The notes beneath the pieces were generated by a model. The model did not search any database. It saw only the letters and a program-made list of their open reading frames with translations, and was not told the DNA's origin. From Oscillospiraceae bacterium (GTDB taxonomy: Bacteria > Bacillota_A > Clostridia > Oscillospirales > Ruminococcaceae), in contig JAFSHE010000378.1 of NCBI GenBank assembly GCA_017440445.1, positions 1 to 20,550 of the forward strand: a stretch of DNA of 20,550 nucleotides, written 5' to 3'. Position numbers and translations under genes: made by a program. Position 1 is the first letter of the stretch. Every line of letters starts with the position of its first letter. This document shows, piece by piece, positions 1 through 7,462 of the stretch.

Positions 1-50
1 TCGACAGCAAGGAGCAGCTTGAGGGTATCATGAAAGAACTTACAAAGTAA
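1..50 (+). CDS. 3' end of an upstream gene (possibly ParB)
   Basis: The window opens inside a reading frame (codons start at base 3) that ends with TAA at 48-50; the visible tail reads DSKEQLEGIMKELTK. A short charged helix of this kind resembles the extreme C-terminus of the ParB/Spo0J dimerisation domain, and parA/parB genes often lie near serS in Clostridia, but fifteen residues cannot establish this. Only 51 bp separate the stop from serS and I see no terminator there, so the two genes may be co-transcribed. That the fragment is coding is fairly likely; the identity is a weak inference. Confidence 0.5.
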   Translation, partial: DSKEQLEGIMKELTK

Positions 51-101
51 ATATCAGGCCAATGACCTGCAAAATATATAAAAACAAGGAAGGCAAACAA
101 G

Positions 102-1379
102 ATGATAGACATTAAGTTTTTAAGAGAAAATCCCGATGTAGTTAAGGAAAATATCAAGAAGAAGTTCCAGGACAGCAAGCTTCCCCTCGTTGACGAGGTT
201 ATAGAGCTTGACGCAGAGTACCGCAAGGCGCTCCAGCGTAAGGAGGCACTTCAGGCTGACAAGAATAAGGCATCCAAGGAGATTGGCGGCTTTATGGCAA
301 AGGGCATGAAGGACGATGCTGAGGCTGCAAAGGCTAAGGTAAAGGAGTATTCCGAGGAGCTTGCACAGCTTGATAAGACAGTTCCCGAGATGGCAGAGCG
401 CATCAAGACCATTATGATGACTATTCCTAACATCATTGATCCCTCTGTTCCGATTGGTAAGGATGACAGCGAGAACGTTGAGATACAGCGCTATGGCGAG
501 CCTGTTGTGCCTGATTTCGAGGTACCCTACCACTCCGATATCATGGAAAAGCTGAATGGTATCGATCTTGACAGTGCAAGAAAGGTAGCAGGTAATGGTT
601 TCTATTATCTCATGGGCGATATCGCCAGACTTCACTCTGCTGTTATCTCCTACGCAAGAGATTTTATGATAGAGCGTGGATTTACCTACTGCATCCCTCC
701 ATTTATGATCAGAAGTAATGTTGTTACAGGCGTAATGAGCTTTGCTGAGATGGACGCTATGATGTACAAGATCGAGGGTGAGGACCTGTATCTTATCGGT
801 ACATCCGAACATTCTATGATCGGTAAGTTCATCGATACTATCATTGACGAGGAAACACTTCCCCATACTCTCACATCCTATTCACCCTGCTTCCGTAAGG
901 AGAAGGGTGCGCACGGTATCGAGGAGAGAGGTGTATACCGTATCCACCAGTTTGAAAAGCAGGAGATGATAGTTGTCTGCAAGCCTGAGGACTCCGCTAT
1001 GTGGTTCGACAAGCTGTGGCAGAACACTGTTGACCTGTTCCGTTCCATGGATATCCCTGTAAGAACTATCGAGTGCTGCTCCGGTGACCTCGCAGACCTT
1101 AAGGTGAAGTCCTTCGACGTTGAGGCATGGTCTCCCAGACAGAAGAAGTACTTTGAGGTAGGTAGCTGCTCCAACCTTGGTGACGCTCAGGCAAGACGTC
1201 TTAAGATCCGTGTAAACGGCAAGAACGGCAAGTACTTTGCTCATACTCTCAACAATACAGTAGTTGCTCCTCCCAGAATGCTTATCGCATTCCTTGAGAA
1301 CAACCTCAATGAGGATGGCTCGGTAAATATTCCTGAGGTACTCAGACCTTACATGGGCGGCAAGTCTAAGATCGGATGA
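102..1379 (+). CDS. serS: Seryl-tRNA synthetase
   Basis: Cytoplasmic class II aminoacyl-tRNA synthetase that charges tRNA(Ser) with serine using ATP. The 425-residue length is normal for the family. Residues 1-105 form the charged, coiled-coil tRNA-binding arm that begins MIDIKFLRENPDVVKENIKK. Motif 2 is seen as CFRKEKGAHGIEERG with Arg265 and Glu267, followed by RIHQFEKQEM. The serine-pocket segment reads EVGSCSNLGDAQARR. Motif 3 reads VVAPPRMLIAFLENN with the ATP-binding Arg at 392; the usual bacterial form is close to GLAVGRTLVAILEN, so the residues before the Arg differ. The start ATG follows a good AAGGAAGG Shine-Dalgarno. No T-box leader can be fitted into the 51-bp upstream gap. A long hairpin follows the gene. 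The identification is secure. Confidence 0.97.
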   Translation: MIDIKFLRENPDVVKENIKKKFQDSKLPLVDEVIELDAEYRKALQRKEALQADKNKASKEIGGFMAKGMKDDAEAAKAKVKEYSEELAQLDKTVPEMAERIKTIMMTIPNIIDPSVPIGKDDSENVEIQRYGEPVVPDFEVPYHSDIMEKLNGIDLDSARKVAGNGFYYLMGDIARLHSAVISYARDFMIERGFTYCIPPFMIRSNVVTGVMSFAEMDAMMYKIEGEDLYLIGTSEHSMIGKFIDTIIDEETLPHTLTSYSPCFRKEKGAHGIEERGVYRIHQFEKQEMIVVCKPEDSAMWFDKLWQNTVDLFRSMDIPVRTIECCSGDLADLKVKSFDVEAWSPRQKKYFEVGSCSNLGDAQARRLKIRVNGKNGKYFAHTLNNTVVAPPRMLIAFLENNLNEDGSVNIPEVLRPYMGGKSKIG

Positions 1380-1437
1380 TCTGTAAACAGAAAAATATGA
1401 ATTCTTATGAATTAATTATGGAATTGGTATAAATTGT

Positions 1438-1490
1438 ATGGCGGGATCAGAGCGTTTTCATTATGAGAACGCTCCTAGTCCTGCCATTTT
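1438..1490 (+). terminator. Long imperfect hairpin after serS, probable terminator
   Basis: An imperfect inverted repeat spans 1438-1487: the left arm ATGGCGGGATCAGAGCGTT pairs, with G-U wobbles and a mismatch, with the right arm AACGCTCCTAGTCCTGCCAT, and a short T-run follows (1487-1490). It most simply terminates serS. The T-run is short, and an AT-rich TATAAA lies just upstream near 1429-1434, so a structured leader for the following ABC operon is an alternative. Confidence 0.6.
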
Positions 1491-1532
1491 ACATGTAGAA
1501 CATAAGGGAACATCACGACATAAGGAGGAAAA

Positions 1533-2234
1533 ATGGCTTTTGTAACTCTTGACAGCGTATATAAGCGTTACCACATGGGCGAGGTGACCATCAACGCTGC
1601 CGATGGAATGACCTTTGATATAGAAAAAGGCGAGTTTGTTATAATTGTCGGTCCAAGTGGCTCGGGAAAGACAACGGTGCTTAATATGCTCGGCGGAATG
1701 GATTCCTGCGACGAGGGTATCATCAGTGTTGACGGAGCGAGAGTAGACGGCTACAATAGAAAGCAGCTTACAGAGTACCGCCGTAACGATATTGGATTTA
1801 TATTCCAGTTTTATAATCTTCTGCCCAATCTTACTGCAAAAGAGAATGTGGAGCTTGCCACACAGACGACAAAGGACTACATTCCCGCTGCTGAGATACT
1901 GGAAAAAGTAGGTCTCGGAGAAAGATTGAATAATTTCCCAGCACAGCTTTCAGGCGGCGAGCAGCAGAGAGTATCGATTGCAAGAGCGCTCAGCAAAAGG
2001 CCAAAGCTCCTGCTTTGTGATGAGCCGACAGGCGCACTGGACTATAACACAGGTAAGATGATACTAAAACTGCTTCAGGATACCTGCCGCAGAGATGGAA
2101 TGACTGTGATACTTGTTACACACAATTCTGCGATAGCACCTATGGCAGACAGAGTTATCAAAATAAAAAACAGCAAGGTGAGCAAGGTAATTCTTAACGA
2201 AAATCCCACTCCCGTGGAAGATATCGAATGGTAA
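1533..2234 (+). CDS. ABC transporter ATP-binding protein (MacB/LolD type)
   Basis: Cytoplasmic ATPase subunit that powers the FtsX-type permease encoded 13 bp downstream. All nucleotide-binding motifs are intact in the 233 residues: Walker A GPSGSGKT at 40-47, Q-loop Gln92 ([10 protein letters not shown]), signature LSGGEQQR at 139-146, Walker [13 protein letters not shown] from 159 with catalytic Glu164, and the switch His197 in LVTHN. The GEQQR signature and PTGALD D-loop are typical of the lipoprotein/antibiotic/peptide mechanotransmission exporters (MacB, LolD, BceA-like). The start ATG follows a strong AAGGAGG. The short gap to the permease, with the permease's own GGAGG in it, marks a two-gene operon. 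Substrate cannot be read from the sequence; no sensor kinase/response regulator pair of the Bce type lies beside it. Confidence 0.93.
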   Translation: MAFVTLDSVYKRYHMGEVTINAADGMTFDIEKGEFVIIVGPSGSGKTTVLNMLGGMDSCDEGIISVDGARVDGYNRKQLTEYRRNDIGFIFQFYNLLPNLTAKENVELATQTTKDYIPAAEILEKVGLGERLNNFPAQLSGGEQQRVSIARALSKRPKLLLCDEPTGALDYNTGKMILKLLQDTCRRDGMTVILVTHNSAIAPMADRVIKIKNSKVSKVILNENPTPVEDIEW

Positions 2235-2247
2235 CGGAGGGTGTGGC

Positions 2248-5200
2248 TTGAAAGCGATAAATAAAAATATCTTCCGTGATATAGCCAAGTCAAAGGGTCG
2301 TTTTATGTCGATATTCCTCATCTGTGCCATCGGTGTGGGATTTTTCAGCGGTGTAAGACAGACCGGCACGGATATGAAGCTATCAGCGGATAGGCTGTAT
2401 GACGAGCAGGAGCTGTTTGACCTGAGAGTGCTTTCCACATTCGGTCTTACTGACGGGGATGTAAAGGCTATCTCGGAGGTGGAGGGAGTTACAGGAGCTT
2501 TTCCCTCAAAATACAGTGATATGGCACTGTATTTCAACGATGTTGAATACCTCACAAGAGTTTACTCCTGGAATAACAACGAGGTAAATAAGGTCTTTCT
2601 GCGTGACGGACGTGCTCCTGAAGCGGAGGATGAGTGTATCATAAGCCTTAACAGGCTTGACGGGGATTTCAGTCTTGGTGATACCATCACAATGGCTGAC
2701 CTTACAGATGCGGAGGAATTCCCGCTGGAGCATAAAGAGTACAAGGTAGTAGGTACTTTTGAAACTCCTATGTATATCTCGGCTACTCAGAAGGGCAGCA
2801 CAACTATCGGTGACGGCTCGTTGGATGCGTTTATGTATGTTACGGGGAGTAATTTTACTCAAGATGTATACACAGAGATATATGTAACTTCGGATGAACT
2901 TCGTGGTGTGCAGAGTTATTCTGATGAATACGAGCAGCTTCGTGACAGGATATCTGACAAGCTGGAGGAGCTTGGTATATCACAGAGTGAGATACGCTAT
3001 GAGGAAGTAGTCGGAGAGGTGCTTGATGAGATAGCAGACGGCGAAAAGGAGCTTGCTGATGCTAAATCAGACGGAGAGAAAGAGCTTGCCGATGCAAAGG
3101 CTGAGCTGGAGGATGCGGCACAGCAGATAGCAGATGGCGAAAAGGAGCTTGCGGACGCCAAAAAAGAGCTTGATGACGGTGCAGTGCAGCTTGCTGATGC
3201 AGAAAAGGAGCTTGCTGATGCAAAGTCTGAGATAGAAAAGGGCAAGAAAGAGATAGCTGACAGCAAGGCGCCGCTTACAGAGGCTGAAAAGGAATTAAGC
3301 GATGCCAAGCTTGAAATAGTGAATGGTGAGCAGGAGCTTAAGCAGGCTAAAGAAACTCTTGACAGCTCAAAGCAGCAGCTTGAGGATGGTCAGGCGGAGA
3401 TAGACAGAAACCTCGCCGAGATGGACACAGGAAAAGCTCAGCTGGAAGAAGCAAAGGCTCAGATATCCTCGGCAGAGGCGGAATATAACGCAGGTCTTGC
3501 ACAATATGAGCAGGGATATGCGGCTCTGCTGGAGGGAGAAAAGCAGCTTCAGGCGGCAATTTTAATATACGGAGAGGATAATCCTGCTATTCTTCAACAA
3601 AAAGTTGAGTTAGAAACAAATAAAGCTATCCTTGAACAGACTAAATTACAGCTTGATGCGGCAAAGTCACAGATAGATGCGGGCAAGGCGGAGATAGAAG
3701 TCAATGAAAAGACTCTTGCAGAGGGCGAGGCTCAGCTTATTGCGGCACAGGCAGAGATAGATAGTGGCTGGGCTCAGTATTACGAGGGCGTGGCGCAGTA
3801 TGAGGAAGGTATAGCGGCTCTTGAAAAGGGCAAGCAGGAGTATCTTGAGGGCTACAAAAAGTATCTTGACGGGCTGGAGCAGTACAATGACGGTCTTAAG
3901 CAGATAGAGGATGCAGAAAGACAATATAACGAGGGCGTGGCTACCCTTGCCGAAAAGCGTGCGGAATATGAGGACGGAGTAAGACAGTATGAGGAAGGTC
4001 TTGCAGAGATAGAGGATGCAAAGGTACAGTATGCCGATGGTCTGAAAGAATACGAGGATGGAGTAGAAACATTCCACACAGAGATAGCAGACGCAGAGGC
4101 AGAGATAGCCGATGCGAAAAAGCAGATAGAGGATGCGGGCAAGGCAGAGTGGTATATCTTCACCCGTGACGATAACCCGGGCTATGCGGAGTATGAAAGC
4201 AATTCTCAGCGTATCGACAATATCGCAGTGGTGTTTCCTGTGTTCTTCCTGCTTGTTGCAGGTCTTGTGTGCCTTACCACTATGTCAAGAATGGTGGAAG
4301 AGAACAGAACTCAGGTCGGTACATTGAAGGCTCTTGGCTACACTAACGCATCGATAATGAAGCACTACATGGTCTATGCGGTAAGTGCTGCGGCGGTGGG
4401 AAGTCTGCTTGGTGCATTCGGCGGAATGTTGCTTTTCCCGTGGGTGATAATGTTTGCATATTCCATGATGTATATTATTACAGAAATATACTTTGAGTTT
4501 AGTGTTGCGAACATAATTCTTTCAGCGGGTCTGATGATAGCGGCTATCGCACTGACAGTTTATTTCAGCTGCAAGAGGGTACTGGCTGAAACTCCCGCAG
4601 AGCTCATGCGCCCCAGAGCGCCTAAGGCGGGAAAACGTGTTCTCCTGGAGCGAGTCGGATTTATCTGGAACAGGATGTCCTTCTTCGCAAAGGTTTCGGG
4701 AAGAAATCTTTTCAGATACAAGAGAAGAATGTTTATGACTGTGGTGGGAATATCGGGCTGTACTGCACTTATGCTGGCAGGCTTCGGATTGAAGGATTCT
4801 ATCGGAGATATCGTTAACAAACAGTATAATGAGATTTTTAATTACAGTGGGTTTATAGTTGTGGAGGATGATCTTACCGAAGAACAACGCTCCGCCCTGT
4901 ATGATGAGCTGATAGAATACGATCCTGAAACAAAGACCACTATGACAGTAATGAAGCAGTACACCGTTTCATATGATAACTCCAACGTACAGTGCTATGT
5001 AACAGGCGTTGAGGACGCAGAGGTTTTTGAAACTATGGTAGATCTGCGTGAGCGTGTATCGAAAGAAAAGCTTACAATGGGCAGCGGAGCGATCATCACT
5101 GAGAAGCTTGCAAAGCTGCTTGGTGCGGAGAAGGGTGATACGGTAACTGTAAAGATAAGCGACAGCAAAAGCGGAAGTGTTACGATAACAGGAATAACCG

Positions 5201-5820
5201 AGCATTATGCAAGCCACTATATGTATCTCACAGAGGATGTATATAAGGAAGTGTTTGGGATTGCCCCCGAATATAACACACTGTATTTTTCAAATAAAGT
5301 ATCCTCTGAGGAATATGATAAGACCGCTTTGAACGAAAAGCTTATGGCGGCAGACGGAGTGCTTACTGTTATGCTGGCATCCAGCTCGTCAAAAAGCTTC
5401 CAGGAGATGCTGAGTATCCTTGACCTAGTTATCATAGTTCTGATAGCCTCGGCAGGAGCGTTGGCTTTTGTTGTGCTGTACAATCTCACAACAGTCAATA
5501 TTACGGAACGCATACGTGAGATTGCAACGCTTAAGGTCCTCGGATTCTACGACAGAGAAGTTTCTGCCTATGTATTCAGGGAGAATATCATACTTTCCAT
5601 AATGGGAAGTGCAGTGGGTCTTCTTCTCGGAACGGCATTATGTCAGTTCGTGGTGCAGACTGCGGAGATAGACGAGGTAATGTTCGGCCGTGATATCCAT
5701 CCGCTTTCCTTTGTGTGGGCGTTCATGATAACGGTGGCATTCTCGCTGCTGGTGAACTTTATAATGACAGGAGTGCTTAAAAAGATAAGCATGGTCGAGT
5801 CGCTGAAATCTGTTGAATAA
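2248..5820 (+). CDS. FtsX-family ABC permease with a long extracellular coiled coil
   Basis: Membrane subunit of the ABC exporter, 1190 residues. The start is TTG at 2248, chosen because GGAGG at 2236-2240 is ideally spaced and the frame then runs straight into KAINKNIFRDIAKSKGRFMS, the usual amphipathic start of these permeases. Segments in order: one membrane helix (about 18-38); an extracellular domain; a coiled coil of nearly 400 residues (about 252-635) built from variants of DGEKELADAKxEL and later YEEGLAEIEDAK; three membrane helices (about 657-680, 707-732, 750-775) with the FtsX-type VGTLKALGYTNASI loop; a fifth helix (830-850); a second extracellular domain; and three final helices (about 1057-1078, 1115-1135, 1151-1177) with IATLKVLGFYDREV. 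That is two MacB/FtsX half-units in one chain. The LxxG-like repeats resemble those of YhgE/Pip-type proteins. A segment at nt 3559-3660 is AT-richer than the rest. Export of an envelope or lipid substrate is plausible but unproven. Confidence 0.9.
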   Translation: MKAINKNIFRDIAKSKGRFMSIFLICAIGVGFFSGVRQTGTDMKLSADRLYDEQELFDLRVLSTFGLTDGDVKAISEVEGVTGAFPSKYSDMALYFNDVEYLTRVYSWNNNEVNKVFLRDGRAPEAEDECIISLNRLDGDFSLGDTITMADLTDAEEFPLEHKEYKVVGTFETPMYISATQKGSTTIGDGSLDAFMYVTGSNFTQDVYTEIYVTSDELRGVQSYSDEYEQLRDRISDKLEELGISQSEIRYEEVVGEVLDEIADGEKELADAKSDGEKELADAKAELEDAAQQIADGEKELADAKKELDDGAVQLADAEKELADAKSEIEKGKKEIADSKAPLTEAEKELSDAKLEIVNGEQELKQAKETLDSSKQQLEDGQAEIDRNLAEMDTGKAQLEEAKAQISSAEAEYNAGLAQYEQGYAALLEGEKQLQAAILIYGEDNPAILQQKVELETNKAILEQTKLQLDAAKSQIDAGKAEIEVNEKTLAEGEAQLIAAQAEIDSGWAQYYEGVAQYEEGIAALEKGKQEYLEGYKKYLDGLEQYNDGLKQIEDAERQYNEGVATLAEKRAEYEDGVRQYEEGLAEIEDAKVQYADGLKEYEDGVETFHTEIADAEAEIADAKKQIEDAGKAEWYIFTRDDNPGYAEYESNSQRIDNIAVVFPVFFLLVAGLVCLTTMSRMVEENRTQVGTLKALGYTNASIMKHYMVYAVSAAAVGSLLGAFGGMLLFPWVIMFAYSMMYIITEIYFEFSVANIILSAGLMIAAIALTVYFSCKRVLAETPAELMRPRAPKAGKRVLLERVGFIWNRMSFFAKVSGRNLFRYKRRMFMTVVGISGCTALMLAGFGLKDSIGDIVNKQYNEIFNYSGFIVVEDDLTEEQRSALYDELIEYDPETKTTMTVMKQYTVSYDNSNVQCYVTGVEDAEVFETMVDLRERVSKEKLTMGSGAIITEKLAKLLGAEKGDTVTVKISDSKSGSVTITGITEHYASHYMYLTEDVYKEVFGIAPEYNTLYFSNKVSSEEYDKTALNEKLMAADGVLTVMLASSSSKSFQEMLSILDLVIIVLIASAGALAFVVLYNLTTVNITERIREIATLKVLGFYDREVSAYVFRENIILSIMGSAVGLLLGTALCQFVVQTAEIDEVMFGRDIHPLSFVWAFMITVAFSLLVNFIMTGVLKKISMVESLKSVE

Positions 5821-5831
5821 TTTTATATCAG

Positions 5832-5866
5832 ATAACCGTACACATTCAGTGTACGGTTATTTTTTT
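5832..5866 (+). terminator. Rho-independent terminator of the ABC operon
   Basis: A perfect 12-bp stem, ATAACCGTACAC pairing with GTGTACGGTTAT around an ATTCA loop, is followed by a run of T (5860-5866). It lies 11 bp after the permease stop and separates the exporter from the regulator downstream. Confidence 0.93.
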
Positions 5867-5873
5867 GTTCTAC

Positions 5874-5902
5874 TTGACTAAAACTGTGGATTATGATATT
5901 AT
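5874..5902 (+). promoter_or_regulatory. Sigma-A type promoter of the DtxR-like gene
   Basis: The -35 TTGACT (5874-5879) and -10 TATTAT (5897-5902) are separated by exactly 17 bp and lie 43 bp before the proposed ATG. The downstream leader is very AT-rich (TATTATTATATACTATTG) and could hold an autoregulatory operator, but I see no convincing dyad. Confidence 0.8.
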
Positions 5903-5944
5903 ATTATTATATACTATTGTAAAAAAAGTGGAAAGGTGGTTGAA

Positions 5945-6328
5945 ATGAAGGAACGTATTTTAGAATCCGGTGAGGATTACCTCGAAACTATTTTGATACT
6001 TCACAACAGAAACGGCGGAGTCCGTTCAATAGATATAGCAGCGGAGCTTGATTACTCCAAACCCAGCGTCAGCGTTGCGATGAAAAATCTTCGTGAAAGA
6101 GAATGTATAACCGTTGATAAAAACGGATATATCAGCCTTACGGAAAAGGGCAGAGAGATAGCTGAAAGAGTATATGAAAGGCATCTGCTGTTTACAAGCT
6201 GGCTTACCTCCATGGGCGTGCCTGAGGAGATAGCAACGGAGGACGCATGCAGAATAGAACACTGTCTGAGTAATGAGAGCTTTGAGGCTATCAAAAGACA
6301 TGTTCAGGAGTTTTCGGAAAAAAAGTGA
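5945..6328 (+). CDS. DtxR/MntR-family metal-dependent transcriptional regulator
   Basis: Probable metal-sensing DNA-binding repressor of 127 residues: an N-terminal winged helix-turn-helix (DIAAELDYSKPSVSVAMKNL is the recognition helix region) and a metal-binding dimerisation domain. Ligand candidates are visible: Asp11 and Glu14 in GEDYLETI (like MntR Asp8 and Glu11), His80 in YERHLLF, and Cys102, Glu105 and His106 in DACRIEH. The last three match the type and, with this start, the numbering of the DtxR ligands; MntR has Glu in place of the Cys. The C-terminal SH3-like domain of long DtxR proteins is absent. I chose ATG 5945 over in-frame GTG 5936 because AAGGTGG (5933-5939) overlaps the GTG and is well spaced from the ATG. 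Its own promoter and terminator flank it, so targets cannot be deduced; autoregulation or control of the neighbours is inference. Confidence 0.88.
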   Translation: MKERILESGEDYLETILILHNRNGGVRSIDIAAELDYSKPSVSVAMKNLRERECITVDKNGYISLTEKGREIAERVYERHLLFTSWLTSMGVPEEIATEDACRIEHCLSNESFEAIKRHVQEFSEKK

Positions 6329-6339
6329 AATAAAAACAA

Positions 6340-6386
6340 AAGCCGTGCTGTGGCTTGTCTTGTGACGGCTCATGGTACGGTTTTTT
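6340..6386 (+). terminator. Terminator after the DtxR-like gene
   Basis: A 19-position stem, left arm 6340-6358 and right arm 6365-6383, pairs at all but one position, though with many G-U wobbles. The T-run is 6381-6386. It ends only 8 bp before the ribosome binding site of the next gene, so that gene is expressed by readthrough or from a promoter I cannot identify. Confidence 0.75.
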
Positions 6387-6393
6387 GTATATC

Positions 6394-6398
6394 GGAGG
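6394..6398 (+). promoter_or_regulatory. Ribosome binding site deciding the TTG start at 6406
   Basis: GGAGG lies 7 bases before TTG 6406. The longer reading frame from TTG 6355 would begin inside the upstream terminator stem and has no Shine-Dalgarno, so 6406 is preferred. Confidence 0.8.
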
Positions 6399-6405
6399 AA
6401 TTGGT

Positions 6406-7254
6406 TTGAAAGTAATATGTCTGATAGAAAACACCTCGGTCAACGAGCGGTTGTTTTTTGAGGATGGAATGTCGCTTTTCGTTGAATATGAGGGTAAAAA
6501 CTATCTTATCGATACAGGTCTTACGGGTAAGGCTGTGGAAAATGCGAAACGCATGCGTCTGCCGATAAATGAGATAGATGCTGTTGTGATAACACATAAT
6601 CATTTTGGTCACATCGGTGGAATAGACAGCGTTATGCGCCTTAATCCGAGTGCGAAGATATTCCTGCGTGCGGGAGCACAGACAGAGGTATTCCGCAGGA
6701 ATGGTCTGTTTAAATCTGCCGCAGGTGCGGGAAAGGGCTTTTTCAAAAAATACGCAGAAAATCTTACGTTGTTTGACAGCTTTTCTCAGGTGGCAGAAGG
6801 GTTTTATCTTGCTTCCTGTGAGGATTTTGAGGAGAAGTATATCAACCCTGACAACGGCTATTTCGTAGCGGAGGGCAAAAAGAGCATTCCGTTTGACCAC
6901 AGTGACGAGAGCTTTGCTGTGATCTTTCCGCACAAGCGTAAGTCTGATGGGCTTGTCCTTGTCGGCGGGTGTTTCCACTGTGGCGCAGTTAATATGCTGG
7001 AAACTGTTAAAAAGCGTTGGCATGGTATTCCGATACTGGCTGTGATAGGCGGATTTCATTTCTCGGGAAGTAATCCAAAGACCGTAAATTGTTCTACGGA
7101 GCATATCGTGGCGCAGGCGAGAGGTCTGAAGCTAAGCGGTGCGGAAAAGATATATGCATGTCATTGCACGGGCTTCAGAGGTTTTGATATAATGGACGAA
7201 ACGCTCGGTGACAGGATAATGTACCTCGGCGGCGGCGAGCAGATAGACTTCTGA
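6406..7254 (+). CDS. Metallo-beta-lactamase-fold protein, COG1237 type
   Basis: A 282-residue cytoplasmic protein (no signal peptide) of the metallo-hydrolase/oxidoreductase superfamily. The layout fits COG1237, the group that includes proteins annotated as dihydropterin-ribofuranosylaminobenzene phosphate synthase-like: N-terminal FVEYEGKNYLIDTGLTGKAV; metal motif THNHFGH with His64, His66 and His69; GCFHCGAVNMLE with His191; AVIGGFHF with His218; and YACHCTGF with His253. The canonical motif is HxHxDH; here the Asp is Gly68, so binding at the second metal site may be altered. The other histidines are kept, so the protein is not obviously dead. TTG 6406 is chosen as start on its GGAGG. It follows the metalloregulator on the same strand but beyond a terminator. 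The substrate is unknown; family membership is firm, reaction is not. Confidence 0.85.
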   Translation: MKVICLIENTSVNERLFFEDGMSLFVEYEGKNYLIDTGLTGKAVENAKRMRLPINEIDAVVITHNHFGHIGGIDSVMRLNPSAKIFLRAGAQTEVFRRNGLFKSAAGAGKGFFKKYAENLTLFDSFSQVAEGFYLASCEDFEEKYINPDNGYFVAEGKKSIPFDHSDESFAVIFPHKRKSDGLVLVGGCFHCGAVNMLETVKKRWHGIPILAVIGGFHFSGSNPKTVNCSTEHIVAQARGLKLSGAEKIYACHCTGFRGFDIMDETLGDRIMYLGGGEQIDF

Positions 7255-7446
7255 TGCGGCAATTTCTGAAAAAATACTTACATTTTCTTAAAAAAGAATT
7301 AATTTTGTAAAAAGTGCAACAAAACGGGTGATTTTTTCGTTATATTAATATAGAGGAAATTTCTGCCGTGATGAAACTTTTTATAGTGGTAAATTGTTTT
7401 ATATTATATAGGGATGAATTATCAGTACTATGGAAAAAAATAATAC

Positions 7447-7453
7447 AGGGGGT
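7447..7453 (+). promoter_or_regulatory. Ribosome binding site deciding the start at 7463
   Basis: AGGGGGT lies 9 bases before ATG 7463, which begins a textbook signal peptide (MKTSKRILCAAVAAV). The upstream in-frame ATG 7430 would add eleven polar residues in front of it and has only a weak Shine-Dalgarno. Confidence 0.7.
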
Positions 7454-7462
7454 AAAAGCAAT

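Noticed and set aside
120..866. A 248-codon minus-strand open frame over serS.
   Set aside because: It is antisense to a conserved housekeeping gene and its translation resembles no protein.
6355..6405. An upstream TTG start (6355) for the metallo-beta-lactamase-fold gene.
   Set aside because: It falls inside the preceding terminator stem, lacks a ribosome site, and adds 17 residues not expected before the family's first strand.
7430..7462. ATG 7430 as the start of the RCC1-repeat gene.
   Set aside because: It would put eleven polar residues before a standard signal peptide; ATG 7463 has the better ribosome site.
7255..7462. A riboswitch or structured leader in the AT-rich gap before the RCC1-repeat gene.
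   Set aside because: I found only a short AT palindrome (TATATTAATATA, 7341-7352) and weak -10-like sequences; no conserved RNA motif or convincing promoter could be placed.
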